NCBI GenBank assembly: GCA_025357835.1
Contig: JANYLM010000104.1
Span: 1-64,000, forward strand
Source of the DNA: Gammaproteobacteria bacterium
GTDB lineage: Bacteria; Pseudomonadota; Gammaproteobacteria; Steroidobacterales; Steroidobacteraceae
Length of the DNA stretch: 64,000 nucleotides
Direction: 5' to 3'
Shown here: positions 35,677 through 44,952 of the stretch, in pieces
Position numbering within the stretch: the first letter of the stretch is position 1
Layout of the letters: each line of letters begins with the position of its first letter
The notes under the pieces: generated by a model
The model's input: the letters and a program-made list of their open reading frames with translations, nothing else
The model's database searches: none
Told to the model about the DNA's origin: nothing
Position numbers and translations under genes: made by a program

Positions 35677-37035
35677 CTATCCCGCCAGGGTTCTCAACAG
35701 GTTCATATAATCCTCGCCGATTCGCCGTTCAGTCTCACGTAACTCCTTGACTCGCCTGCAGGCATGCAACACCGTCGTATGATCTCGGCCGCCGAACGCG
35801 TCTCCGATCTCCGGCAGGCTGTGATTGGTCAACGCCTTTGCCAATGCCATCGCGACTTGGCGCGGCCGGGCAATGGAACGGCTGCGACGTTTCGACAACA
35901 AATCGGCAATTCTAATTTTGTAGTATTCCGCCACCGTCTTTTGGATATTTTCCACGGTCACCAGTTTTTCTTGCAGCGCCAATAGGTCGCGCAACGCTTC
36001 CTTGACCAAGTCCAGAGTGATAGGCCGCCCGGTAAAGTTCGATGTCGCCACCACTCTGCGCAAGGCGCCTTCGAGTTCGCGAACATTCGAGCGAATGCGC
36101 TTGGCAATGAAAAAGGCCACTTCCTCCGGCAAATCGACGTGCGAAATCGCTGCCTTGCTCATCAAGATTGCAACACAAGTTTCAAGCTCCGGAGGCTCGA
36201 TGGCCACCGTCAAACCCCAGCCGAATCTCGACTTCAAACGCTCCTCAAGCCCGTCGACCTCTTTGGGGTAGCGATCGCAGGTCAAGATCACTTGCTGCTG
36301 GCTTTCCAACAGGGCATTGAAGGTATGAAAGAACTCCTCTTGGGAGCGTTCCTTACCGGCAAAAAACTGGATATCGTCAATCATTAACGCGTCCAAGGAA
36401 CGGTACGCCGTCTTGAAATCGTTGATGGTGTTGTGCTGCAGTGCCTTCACCATGTCGCTGACGAATCGCTCGCTATGCACGTAGGCCAGCCGTGCTTCCG
36501 AGTTGTTTTCTTTGATCTTGTTGGCCACCGCATGCATGAGGTGGGTCTTGCCGAGGCCGACGCCGCCATAAATAAACAGCGGGTTATAGGCCCTCCCAGG
36601 ATTCCCCGCGACCTGAATCGCGGCTGCCTTGGCGAGCTGATTACTTTTTCCCTCGACGAATCCTTCGAAGGTGAAACTGGCGTTAATCGGTGCGCCAAGC
36701 ACCGAGGGCACAGGCCTGCGAGCCTTCGCCGGAGCGCCGTTGACCGCGGATTGGCCGCCATTGACCGCTACCACCGGGGTCGAGACGCCGGCCCGAGTCC
36801 CCACATCGAGCACCAGCTCGGGAGCCGGGTCCTCGGCGAAGGCCCGAATGAGCTCGCGGATCCTGGGCAGGGAGTTCTGGCCCAGCCACTCAATAACATA
36901 GCGATTAGGCGCCAGGAGCCTCAGTTCCCCGTCCCGTTCGATGGCCTGAAGGGGTCGCACCCAGGTATTGAACTGCTGCTCCGGGAGTTCGCTCTCGAGC
37001 ACTCGCAGACAGCGGTTCCATAGCGACTCCGACAA
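35677..37035 (-). CDS. dnaA: Chromosomal replication initiator DnaA
   Basis: DnaA binds DnaA boxes and opens the origin. With the TTG at 37035 the product is 452 residues beginning (M)[24 protein letters not shown], which matches the family N terminus. An AGGAGAG ribosome-binding site sits just before it, so I prefer it to the ATG at 37062. The AAA+ domain has Walker [11 protein letters not shown] and Walker [10 protein letters not shown]. The C-terminal DNA-binding domain carries the signature [17 protein letters not shown] variable linker spans about 85-115. Confidence 0.97.
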   Translation of the reverse strand: MSESLWNRCLRVLESELPEQQFNTWVRPLQAIERDGELRLLAPNRYVIEWLGQNSLPRIRELIRAFAEDPAPELVLDVGTRAGVSTPVVAVNGGQSAVNGAPAKARRPVPSVLGAPINASFTFEGFVEGKSNQLAKAAAIQVAGNPGRAYNPLFIYGGVGLGKTHLMHAVANKIKENNSEARLAYVHSERFVSDMVKALQHNTINDFKTAYRSLDALMIDDIQFFAGKERSQEEFFHTFNALLESQQQVILTCDRYPKEVDGLEERLKSRFGWGLTVAIEPPELETCVAILMSKAAISHVDLPEEVAFFIAKRIRSNVRELEGALRRVVATSNFTGRPITLDLVKEALRDLLALQEKLVTVENIQKTVAEYYKIRIADLLSKRRSRSIARPRQVAMALAKALTNHSLPEIGDAFGGRDHTTVLHACRRVKELRETERRIGEDYMNLLRTLAG

Positions 37036-37210
37036 GAGCGCTCTCCTCAAGGTTTGGGGCAATGGGGCAAAGTAAACGAAAGGGCAGCGAGTCTAGCTCC
37101 AACTTGATGGGGCGTCTATTGACACATCCATGCTCGCTCAGTACCCTTGCGGCCTTTCGTAAGTCTCCCAATTCATTGATTTGGCCCGTGGTTTTTGCTC
37201 GAGTCGCGCT

Positions 37211-37345
37211 ATGAAACGTACTTTCAATCCCAGTAATTTACATCGTGCCCGCACCCACGGCTTTCGCGCGCGCATGGCCACGAAGAGCGGTCGCCGATTG
37301 CTCGCGCGCCGTCGCGCCAAAGGCCGCAAGCGCCTCTGTCCCTGA
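37211..37345 (+). CDS. rpmH: 50S ribosomal protein L34
   Basis: The 44-codon frame translates to [22 protein letters not shown] and continues [20 protein letters not shown], then CP and stop. This is a typical L34, the small basic protein of the large ribosomal subunit. It is divergent from dnaA across a 175-base gap and starts the rpmH-rnpA-yidD-yidC-mnmE series. A TTGACA hexamer near 37118 may be its -35 element. Confidence 0.97.
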   Translation: MKRTFNPSNLHRARTHGFRARMATKSGRRLLARRRAKGRKRLCP

Positions 37346-37413
37346 GACAGATTAAGGGCTGTCTAACGATCCCCGCGTTAACCAAGAGGCTGACGTTCGA
37401 GCCGAGCAAGCGA

Positions 37414-37731
37414 TTGCACCAGCCGGCCGAATTTCGCGAAGTGAAGCGGCGCGGCAAGAAATTCGCCGATGCTTACTTTAGTTTGTTGGTCCTGGCCAAT
37501 CATGAAACCTATCCTCGATTGGGTTTGAGTATTGCAACCCGTACCTTCGGCACGGCCGTCGCGCGCAATCGCATTAAACGCCTTGCACGAGAGTCCTTTC
37601 GTTTGAACCAACACTCACTGCCGCCGGTCGATGTTACCGTCTCCGCACGAGACGCGGCACGTCAAGCTTCGCCGGGTGATTTGCGCACGAGTTTGGACAA
37701 ACATTGGAAGTCGATTACCCAACGATGCTGA
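37414..37731 (+). CDS. rnpA: Ribonuclease P protein component
   Basis: RnpA is the protein subunit of RNase P, which matures tRNA 5' ends. The frame shows the RNR motif region [18 protein letters not shown], diagnostic for the family. The TTG at 37414 gives 105 residues but starts too late. In-frame upstream codons read LTFEPSKR, which matches the normal N-terminal strand, yet no ATG, GTG or TTG lies in frame back to rpmH. A CTG at 37390 or an ATC/ATT further up may be the true start. The stop overlaps yidD by seven bases. Confidence 0.9.
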   Translation: MHQPAEFREVKRRGKKFADAYFSLLVLANHETYPRLGLSIATRTFGTAVARNRIKRLARESFRLNQHSLPPVDVTVSARDAARQASPGDLRTSLDKHWKSITQRC

Positions 37732-37964
37732 GCCTGCGCGAAATGCTTTTGCGGATCATCCGCGGCTACCAATTGCTGTTGAGCCCCATGCTGGGGCCCC
37801 GCTGCCGCTTCTATCCCAGCTGCTCCTGCTACGCGCATACCGCGATCGAACGATACGGAGCCTGGCAGGGTGCGTGGCTCGGCCTACGCCGCCTTCTACG
37901 CTGTCATCCCTTCAACAAGGGCGGCTACGACCCTGTGCCGGACAAGAGAATGATCAATGCCTAA
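37725..37964 (+). CDS. yidD: Membrane protein insertion efficiency factor YidD
   Basis: YidD is a small inner-membrane-associated protein that aids YidC-dependent insertion. The 79-residue product contains the family core [23 protein letters not shown] with its conserved cysteines, and [21 protein letters not shown] chose the ATG at 37725, which overlaps the end of rnpA; a longer frame from 37704 adds RnpA-coding sequence only. The stop overlaps yidC by eight bases. Confidence 0.95.
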   Translation: MLSLREMLLRIIRGYQLLLSPMLGPRCRFYPSCSCYAHTAIERYGAWQGAWLGLRRLLRCHPFNKGGYDPVPDKRMINA

Positions 37965-39678
37965 CATTCGCATGCTGCTTTGGGTGGCGCTCGCCGCCAT
38001 CCTGTACTTGAACTATGAAACCTGGATGCACGACTATCCAGCCTCGCCCGCACCCGGTACTCTGGCGACGTCCGCAACGGGTACGGCCAGCACTTTCGCT
38101 GACTCAGTGCCGCAGGCCGCGGGCACGGCGGCGCTTCCTGCAACACCTCTCGTAACGTCCACGGCCGCGGCGCCCACGGATGCTTTCGCGGCACCGCCGG
38201 CAAGCGCACCACCGGCGCAAGACGCCCCTGCCGCTCAGCCGCCGCTGCATATCAGCACCGACGTACTCGACGTGGCGATCAATTTGAAAGGCGGCGAGCT
38301 CGATCAAGCCGATCTGCTGCAATATCCGCTGCGCAAAGATGCGCCGAATATTCCCGTAAGACTCTTGAGCCGCGATCCGCCCGCTTCTTTGTACCTGTTG
38401 CGGACCGGCCTCACCGGCGGCGCCGGTGAAGCGGCCCCGACGCATCTGGCTACATGGACTGCGGCCGAGACATCCTTCGCGCTTGCCGCGGGCGCCAAGG
38501 AATTGCGAGTGCCTTTGACTTGGACCGACGGTGCGGGTCTGACAGTCACCAAAACCTTCGTGTTTACGCGCGGCCAGTATTCCATCGATCTTATTTACGA
38601 TGTGCAGAACACCGGCACTGCGCCGCGCAAGCTGGCGTCGTACTCGCAATTCCTGCGTCACTGGGAACATCCTTCGCGCTCCTACTTCGACGTGGAGACC
38701 TACTCCTTCAAGGGACCAGCCGTCTATGACGGCGCTAAATCGCACGACCTGAATGTGGAGAACGAGACCGACGCCAAGTTCTCAGAAACCATTACCAACG
38801 GCTGGCTGGCCTCGCTGCAGCATCAATTCGTGTCGGCCATCGTGCCGACGGCCGATCAGCCCTATAAGTACCAGCTACAGGTTCACGATAAGGAATACCT
38901 GCTGAGCGCCACCGGCCCTTTCACCGAGGTTGCCGCCGGCGCCAAAGCCCAATTCCACGAAAAACTCTTCATCGGTCCCAAGCTGCAGTCGCAACTGGCG
39001 GCCACCGGCCCGCGACTGGAACGCACTGTCGACTTCGGAATTCTGACCGTGCTCGCGCAGCCACTGTTTGCGGGGCTCAATTGGGTGCATGGACTCATTG
39101 GTAACTGGGGCTGGTCCATCATCATCGTCACGGCGCTGATCAAATTGTTGTTCTATCCCTTGAGCCAGGCCAGCGGTCGCTCCATGGCGAAAATGCGCAC
39201 AGTTGGACCGCGCATGAAACAGATCCAGGAAACTTTCAAGGACGATCGCGAGAAGCTGGGTCGTGCCATGATGGATCTGTACAAGAAGGAAAAGATAAAT
39301 CCGCTGGCGGGATGCCTGCCCATGCTAGTGCAGATTCCCTTCTTTATCTCGTTCTACCGGGTGCTGCTCGAAAGCGTGGAAATGCGTCAGGCGCCGTTCC
39401 TGCTTTGGGTCAATGATCTTTCCTCCCGCGATCCGTTCTTCGTGCTGCCCTTGTTGATGGGCGCCGCGATGTTTGCGCAGTTCAAGCTGAATCCCGCGCC
39501 GCCCGATCCCATGCAGGCGAAAATCATGCAATTCATGCCGCTGGTCATGACCGGCATGATGGCGTGGTTCCCCTGCGGCTTGGTGCTTTACTGGCTGACC
39601 AATACTCTGCTGACCATCGCTCAGCAGTGGCGCGTCAACCAAGTGGTGGAAGCCGAGGCCGCCAAGCAGCGATCCTAA
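37957..39678 (+). CDS. yidC: Membrane protein insertase YidC
   Basis: YidC inserts and folds inner-membrane proteins with or without SecYEG. The 573-residue product has an N-terminal membrane anchor (residues 5-20) and an Ala/Pro-rich linker (about 25-95). A large periplasmic beta domain follows, then the conserved five-segment core starting near [22 protein letters not shown]. That core includes the cytoplasmic hairpin [22 protein letters not shown]. Gene order and length are standard for gammaproteobacteria. Confidence 0.97.
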   Translation: MPNIRMLLWVALAAILYLNYETWMHDYPASPAPGTLATSATGTASTFADSVPQAAGTAALPATPLVTSTAAAPTDAFAAPPASAPPAQDAPAAQPPLHISTDVLDVAINLKGGELDQADLLQYPLRKDAPNIPVRLLSRDPPASLYLLRTGLTGGAGEAAPTHLATWTAAETSFALAAGAKELRVPLTWTDGAGLTVTKTFVFTRGQYSIDLIYDVQNTGTAPRKLASYSQFLRHWEHPSRSYFDVETYSFKGPAVYDGAKSHDLNVENETDAKFSETITNGWLASLQHQFVSAIVPTADQPYKYQLQVHDKEYLLSATGPFTEVAAGAKAQFHEKLFIGPKLQSQLAATGPRLERTVDFGILTVLAQPLFAGLNWVHGLIGNWGWSIIIVTALIKLLFYPLSQASGRSMAKMRTVGPRMKQIQETFKDDREKLGRAMMDLYKKEKINPLAGCLPMLVQIPFFISFYRVLLESVEMRQAPFLLWVNDLSSRDPFFVLPLLMGAAMFAQFKLNPAPPDPMQAKIMQFMPLVMTGMMAWFPCGLVLYWLTNTLLTIAQQWRVNQVVEAEAAKQRS

Positions 39679-39685
39679 AGCGGCC

Positions 39686-41044
39686 GTGAGTTCGCCGGAC
39701 ACCATCGTCGCCATCGCCAGTGCTCCGGGGCGCGGCGCGGTGGGGGTTATTCGAGTTTCGGGTTCCCGGGTGCCTCAGATCGCAGCCGGTATTCTCGGCA
39801 CGCTGCCGGCCCCGCGCCAGGCGAGTCTCTCAAGTTTTCTCGACGCCCAAGGCGGTAGCGTGGACCGGGGCATTGCCCTGTATTTTCCGGCGCCCGCCTC
39901 GTACACCGGTGAGCATGTCTTGGAACTCCAGGGCCACGGCGGCGCCCTGGTTCTCGATATGGTTTTGCAACGCCTGCTCGAACTCGGCTGCCGCATCGCG
40001 CGGCCCGGGGAGTTCAGCGAACGCGCCTTTCTGAACGGCAAAATCGATGTCGCTCAGGCCGAAGCGATTGCCGACCTAATCGACGCCGGCACCGCCGCCG
40101 CCGCCCGCGCAGCGGTGCGCTCCCTGCAGGGCGAGTTCTCCGCTCGGGTCGATGATTTGAAGACGCGGATCACCGGCTTGCGCGCCTATGTCGAGGCCGC
40201 CATCGATTTTCCCGACGAGGAAATCGATTTTCTCTCAGACAAGGCACTGCGCGAGCGCCTCGCCGCAGTGTTCGCGGGCTTCGAGTCCATCACCGCGGCC
40301 GCGCGCCAAGGCGCATTGCTGCGTGAAGGCTTGAATGTAGTGATTGCCGGCCGGCCCAACGCCGGAAAATCCAGTTTATTGAATCGGCTCGCGGGAGACG
40401 AGGTCGCCATCGTCACGGATGTGCCGGGCACCACCCGGGATGTGCTGCGCCAGCACATGCATCTCGACGGGCTACCATTGAACCTGGTCGACACGGCCGG
40501 CCTGCGTCCCACGGTCGATGTGGTCGAGGCCGAAGGCATCCGGCGCGCCAGAAATGAAATCGCCCGCGCCGATCGCGTGCTGTACATCATGGATGCCGGG
40601 GTCGTCGCCCACGACGATTCGGAGCGTTGGGCGGCAGAACTTGCAGGCTTCCCGGCCGAGGTTCCCGTCACTTTGGTGTTCAACAAAATCGATTTAACCG
40701 GCATGCCGGCGCGGCTCGACGAAGCCTCCGTCCCACCTCGAATATCATTAAGCGCTCGAACCGGTGCGGGCATCGACTTACTGCGTACTCACCTGCAGAC
40801 AAGCGCCGGATACCTCAAGTCCGAGTCCGGCGCGCTTGCCGCCCGGCGCCGGCATCTCGATGCCCTGGGTCGAGCGAGGCAACATGTACAAGATGCCGCG
40901 AATAACCTGAGCGGCACTCGAGCTTTCGAATTATTCGCCGAGGACCTGCGCTTCGCACAGCAGGCCTTAGGAGAGATCACCGGTGAATTCACCAGCGAGG
41001 ATCTATTGGGCGAGATATTCGGCAGTTTTTGTATCGGCAAATAA
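39686..41044 (+). CDS. mnmE: tRNA uridine-5-carboxymethylaminomethyl GTPase MnmE
   Basis: MnmE, with MnmG, modifies the wobble uridine of several tRNAs. The 452-residue product begins at GTG with TIVAIASAPGRGAVGVIRVSG. It has a helical domain into which the G domain is inserted (G1 GRPNAGKSSL, G3 DTAGLR, G4 NKID). It ends in FCIGK, the C-terminal motif with the essential cysteine. It starts eight bases after yidC. Its partner mnmG lies about 5.6 kb further on. Confidence 0.97.
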   Translation: MSSPDTIVAIASAPGRGAVGVIRVSGSRVPQIAAGILGTLPAPRQASLSSFLDAQGGSVDRGIALYFPAPASYTGEHVLELQGHGGALVLDMVLQRLLELGCRIARPGEFSERAFLNGKIDVAQAEAIADLIDAGTAAAARAAVRSLQGEFSARVDDLKTRITGLRAYVEAAIDFPDEEIDFLSDKALRERLAAVFAGFESITAAARQGALLREGLNVVIAGRPNAGKSSLLNRLAGDEVAIVTDVPGTTRDVLRQHMHLDGLPLNLVDTAGLRPTVDVVEAEGIRRARNEIARADRVLYIMDAGVVAHDDSERWAAELAGFPAEVPVTLVFNKIDLTGMPARLDEASVPPRISLSARTGAGIDLLRTHLQTSAGYLKSESGALAARRRHLDALGRARQHVQDAANNLSGTRAFELFAEDLRFAQQALGEITGEFTSEDLLGEIFGSFCIGK

Positions 41045-41095
41045 TCGAGTCCGACCGAGCGAACTCACATCGCCGCCGCGCCACGCGCGGCCGCT

Positions 41096-41311
41096 TCAGG
41101 CGCCCTGTTGGCTGCGCTTCAAATCACCCAGGTCGGAATCGGTCAATCGCGCGAGACGCGCGCTGACGCCGAGCACTGTGAGTACGGCGACGGTGACGAC
41201 CGTGGTGATTATCGGGAAATGCCAAAACAGCCACACCATGGTGGCCGCGGATAGTGCCAAAATTGCCAATAGCGCCGCTATATTTGCGCGCAGGTGTGTA
41301 GACGCGGTCAT
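41096..41311 (-). CDS. Small two-segment membrane protein, unknown
   Basis: From the ATG at 41311 the product is 71 residues (82 if the frame starts at 41344). It has two adjacent hydrophobic segments (ANIAALLAILALSAATMVWLFW and FPIITTVVTVAVLTVLGV) and a short charged tail (RLARLTDSDLGDLKRSQQ). I do not recognise a family. It is convergent with mnmE. Its location right after mnmE does not suggest a role. Confidence 0.45.
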   Translation of the reverse strand: MTASTHLRANIAALLAILALSAATMVWLFWHFPIITTVVTVAVLTVLGVSARLARLTDSDLGDLKRSQQGA

Positions 41312-41440
41312 GCCAGCTTCCCCCGGACCGATGCAATACTCCATATCCTTTATACAGGTTGCGCTGCTAAACGACCATATAGTAAAGACCCCGATCGCTA
41401 GTTAGGCAATCCACCGACAGCACAGATTTCCTGCGGACAC

Positions 41441-42619
41441 CTACCCCAGCATGGTCTCGCGCCGCCAGTGCCGCGCGGTCAACACCATCAACACCAACGC
41501 TACGCTAAGCGTAGCGGCGGCCGACACCCACACATCGAGTGCCGCTATGGGCTCGTCCTTCAGCACGCTGGTCATCAGTAAGTGCTGGCTCAGCGACGGA
41601 ATGAACATCAATGAACTCTGCGTCTTCAGTGAGTAAATGCTGGCGAAAGCGATGGGCAAGGTCGGTACCAACAAGACCGTCGTGAGGTAGGTCTGAGCCT
41701 CGCGATAACTGCGGGTGAAAGAGGCGACGAAAGTCATGAGAGCGGCGCCCAGTGGCACGAAGGGCAGACAGATCCCAAAAAAAATGAGCGCCGTGCCCGC
41801 CCCTAAGTTCGCACTCATGCCCAGTCGTTCCAGCGGCACGAAGCGAAACACGCAAACAAAAGCCGTGAGACTGAGGCCCAAGGAAATGCACATATAGGCA
41901 CAGGTGGCCAGAATCTTGCCGCCCACCAGGCTGGAGCGCGCCACCGGCAGACTAAGCAGGGCTTCCAAGGAACCTCGCTCCCGCTCCCCCGCCGTCGAAT
42001 CGATGGCCAGGTACAGTCCGCCCATCAATACCGCGAACAATACGAAATAAGTCATGAACCCCAACACCACGACGGCCCGACCGGTTGGAGTGGCTACATC
42101 GACCTCATTAACCGCCACCGGTACCGCGAGCAGCGGATTCACGCCCCTGATTTGCAAGCGCAGTTGCGCGATGCCGCTGGCGTAGGCCCCCAGAATGGTT
42201 CTCGCGCGATCAGCGTTCTTGCGAGTCTGCGAATCCGCGCTATCCGCTACCAGTAGCACGGGCGCCGGTTCGGCCGCGGTGAATCGCGGGCCGTATTCCT
42301 CGGGAATGATCAGTACCACTTGCGCGCCGCCGCCGCGGACGGCGGCCCGGGCCTCGTTCTCCGACAGTGTCGCCGGAGTCAGCTTGACGCCCTGTGCTGC
42401 CAAATAACGCGCAAGCCCGGGCGCGTGCTCGCCGCCCGAGATCGTGAGCCGCAGCGGCTCATCCGACTCGACCACACTTTGATTCAGCATGCGCGACACC
42501 ATGAGGCCGAACAGCAAGGGCCCGAACAGGGGTCCGAACAGCAGTGCCGACACCAGGGTGCGTCGATCGCGCAGGTTTTCCAGAAATTCCTTGCCGAATA
42601 CGGTGAACAATGCGTGCAT
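41441..42619 (-). CDS. ABC-2 type transporter permease (NatB-like)
   Basis: This 392-residue inner-membrane permease has one N-terminal segment, a large extracytoplasmic domain (about 45-180) and five C-terminal segments. This is the layout of NatB and related ABC-2 exporters. The segment GLYLAIDSTAGERERGSLEALLSLPVARSSL is the conserved cytoplasmic coupling region. The substrate is unknown; NatAB of Bacillus exports sodium. It starts one base after the stop of its ATPase gene. Confidence 0.88.
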   Translation of the reverse strand: MHALFTVFGKEFLENLRDRRTLVSALLFGPLFGPLLFGLMVSRMLNQSVVESDEPLRLTISGGEHAPGLARYLAAQGVKLTPATLSENEARAAVRGGGAQVVLIIPEEYGPRFTAAEPAPVLLVADSADSQTRKNADRARTILGAYASGIAQLRLQIRGVNPLLAVPVAVNEVDVATPTGRAVVVLGFMTYFVLFAVLMGGLYLAIDSTAGERERGSLEALLSLPVARSSLVGGKILATCAYMCISLGLSLTAFVCVFRFVPLERLGMSANLGAGTALIFFGICLPFVPLGAALMTFVASFTRSYREAQTYLTTVLLVPTLPIAFASIYSLKTQSSLMFIPSLSQHLLMTSVLKDEPIAALDVWVSAAATLSVALVLMVLTARHWRRETMLG

Positions 42620-43351
42620 TCAGCTTACCCCCGCGGTATCGCCCAGCACTTGCAAGAAGGCTTCTTCCAATGAAGCCGCACCGCTGCGATCCCGAATCGA
42701 CTGCACCGTCGCGTCCGCCAGCACCCTGCCGTGGCCTATGATCACCACTCGATCGCACAGCGCCGCCACCTCCTGCATGACATGCGAGGAGAACAATACA
42801 CAACGGCCCTGGGCCTTCAATGCCAGCAGCATTTCACGCAAATTGCGAATCGCCATCACGTCCAGCCCATTGGTGGGTTCATCGAGCACGATATTGCCGG
42901 GGTCGTGAATTAATGCGCGCGCCAGTGCCGTCTTGATGCGCTGACCCTGCGACAGGCCCTTGGCGCGCCGTTCCATAAAGCTTTCCATGCCGAGGGCGCG
43001 CGCCAGCTCGCCGCTGCGCGCCTTCAATCGGCCTGCGTCGACTCCCTGCAGCGACCCGAAATAGTGAATGTTCTCGCGCGCCGTCAGATTGCCGTAGAGA
43101 CCCGTCGCATGCGGCAGCACTCCCAAGTGCGCGCGAGCTTTGGAGGTCTCGCCGCGAATATCGATACCGTCAATGCACCCCTGACCGCCGTCCGGCGTCA
43201 GCACCCCGTAGAGCATCCGTAGGCAGGTCGATTTGCCGGCGCCGTTGGCCCCCAAGATCCCGGTGATTTCACCGTCGCGCGCCACGAAGGAGATGTCGCG
43301 GACGGCCTCGATGACGCCGAATCGCTTGCACAAATTCTTGGCCTCGATCAT
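42620..43351 (-). CDS. ABC transporter ATP-binding protein (NatA-like)
   Basis: This 243-residue ATPase drives the adjacent NatB-like permease. It has Walker A GANGAGKSTCLRMLYG, the signature LSQGQRIKTALARAL, and Walker B NIVLDEPTNGLDV followed by the H-loop SSHVMQEV. It overlaps the upstream hydrolase stop by four bases, so hydrolase, ATPase and permease probably form one operon. Confidence 0.92.
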   Translation of the reverse strand: MIEAKNLCKRFGVIEAVRDISFVARDGEITGILGANGAGKSTCLRMLYGVLTPDGGQGCIDGIDIRGETSKARAHLGVLPHATGLYGNLTARENIHYFGSLQGVDAGRLKARSGELARALGMESFMERRAKGLSQGQRIKTALARALIHDPGNIVLDEPTNGLDVMAIRNLREMLLALKAQGRCVLFSSHVMQEVAALCDRVVIIGHGRVLADATVQSIRDRSGAASLEEAFLQVLGDTAGVS

Positions 43352-44850
43352 GGCGCGGGGCCCGTCATGCTGTAGAAGAAGGGGGTCGGACTGTGCCGCT
43401 CGAGGCAGCTCGCATCCAGCTGGTCCGGAGCCGCTGCGTCCAGAAACTCCGCCATCAATTTCGGTACACAGCCGGTGGCAACCTGGCCATGTCCTTCACC
43501 GCCCAATACCAGGTGCCGGTGGTGCGAAAGTCCGCGTGCCGCGCGCTCCGCATCGGCGGGCGGCGTCACCGGGTCCGCCTCGCCGGACAGCAGCAAGGTG
43601 GGGATGTCGCTGCGTAAGGGGTCATGCAAATCGGCATCCACAGGCCCTCGCGGCCAAAGCTTGCAGATCTCCACTAACGCGTCCATCTGCTCGGTACCCT
43701 GGTAGGTTCGAGAAATTGCCGCCCGGTCGATGTTGGCGGCGGCGAAAAACGGCACGTCCTCACTACAGACCACGCTGTTCTGCATGCCGCTGGCAAGCTG
43801 AGCGCCGACTTGGCGAGCCGTCATGATGGTCTGCGCAGCCAGCGGAGCGAGAGCGCCTCGGCTGGCTCGATGTATAAGTGCTGGCAACAGGGAGGCGGAG
43901 TTGGCGCCATAGGAAAGGAACCTCAGACTGGCGGTCAGCATGCTGCGATTGAATTCGATCTTGAGCGGCAGCGCATTGTTCGGATCATCCACAGTCAGCA
44001 TCGACTTCTGCGGTCCGAATTGGCGGCGCAGGCCATCGAGGTCCTGCCGCAATTCGGGGTAGGCCGCGGCGCAGTCCGGCGATTCCGCACAACGCTTCAC
44101 AATGAGATCCAAGGCCCTCTCGCCGTCCAATGGGGTATCGGGGCCGATGGCCTGTTCCGGGAAAGTCACTCCATCCAAGATCACCGCGCGAATCGACTTT
44201 GGGTAGCGTCGCATGTAGAGCTGCGCCACGCGCGTGCCGTATGAAACTCCGTAGAGATCGATTGCCGGAAACTTGAGTGCCTGGCGCACGGCCTCCAGGT
44301 CGGCAACCGCCGCACTGCTGGTGTAGAAGCGCACCCGGTCCCCGTACTTGTGCAGGCATGCCAGAGTCGCCTGCCGCAGCGCCGGCATGGGGTCGTCCGG
44401 CGCCTGCCAGTCATCCGAATAATCGCAGGTCAGCGGCGCCGATTCGCCCGTGCCGCGTTGATCGACCAGCACGATATCGTGGTTGCGATTCAGTCGCGCA
44501 AACGCCCCGGCATAGCTCGTATACATCGCTGCGGCGCCCTGGCCCGGTCCGCCGGCCAGGAGAAATAGAGGCGGTGCCGCGGCGCGCCGATTAAGCGCGG
44601 GCACTACCGCAATGCTCAAATTGATGGTCGAGCCCCGCGGCTGCGTGCGGTCCTCCGGTACCTTCAGCACACCGCAGCGGGCTTGAACCGAGGCGAGCCG
44701 CAGCGGATGCTCGAGGCGACACTCATGCAAGGGCAGTTGAGCGGCAGGTGCCGCCGCGGCCGGCCGCAGCCACAGACAACCCACGGCCAATGAGGCGCAC
44801 AAACTGCCCCCCAAAGCACTCAATACGAGAGCTCTCCATCCACGCCGCAT
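43348..44850 (-). CDS. Secreted alpha/beta hydrolase, peptidase S33-like
   Basis: This 500-residue exported hydrolase has an N-terminal signal segment (about 8-35). The alpha/beta core has the oxyanion-region LLAGGPGQGA and VDQRGTGES, the nucleophile elbow YGVSYGTRVA, the acid SGEADPVTP and the histidine in GGEGHGQVA. The arrangement matches TAP-like proteases and proline iminopeptidases of clan S33. The natural substrate is unknown. It precedes the NatAB-like genes and is divergent from fumarase. Confidence 0.87.
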   Translation of the reverse strand: MRRGWRALVLSALGGSLCASLAVGCLWLRPAAAAPAAQLPLHECRLEHPLRLASVQARCGVLKVPEDRTQPRGSTINLSIAVVPALNRRAAAPPLFLLAGGPGQGAAAMYTSYAGAFARLNRNHDIVLVDQRGTGESAPLTCDYSDDWQAPDDPMPALRQATLACLHKYGDRVRFYTSSAAVADLEAVRQALKFPAIDLYGVSYGTRVAQLYMRRYPKSIRAVILDGVTFPEQAIGPDTPLDGERALDLIVKRCAESPDCAAAYPELRQDLDGLRRQFGPQKSMLTVDDPNNALPLKIEFNRSMLTASLRFLSYGANSASLLPALIHRASRGALAPLAAQTIMTARQVGAQLASGMQNSVVCSEDVPFFAAANIDRAAISRTYQGTEQMDALVEICKLWPRGPVDADLHDPLRSDIPTLLLSGEADPVTPPADAERAARGLSHHRHLVLGGEGHGQVATGCVPKLMAEFLDAAAPDQLDASCLERHSPTPFFYSMTGPAP

Positions 44851-44952
44851 GCGAATCTCCGATTTCTGCCGATTGTAGGGGATTCGCTATCTACCCCCGC
44901 CCGCGAATTGGTAGATTTGCGGCCCAGTTCGTCTTTACCTGAAGGCCATGCC

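Noticed and set aside
42620..44850. Reading the hydrolase plus NatAB pair as an antibiotic export and self-resistance unit
   Set aside because: No biosynthetic genes are adjacent and the proteins are generic members of large families, so the specific role is not supported.
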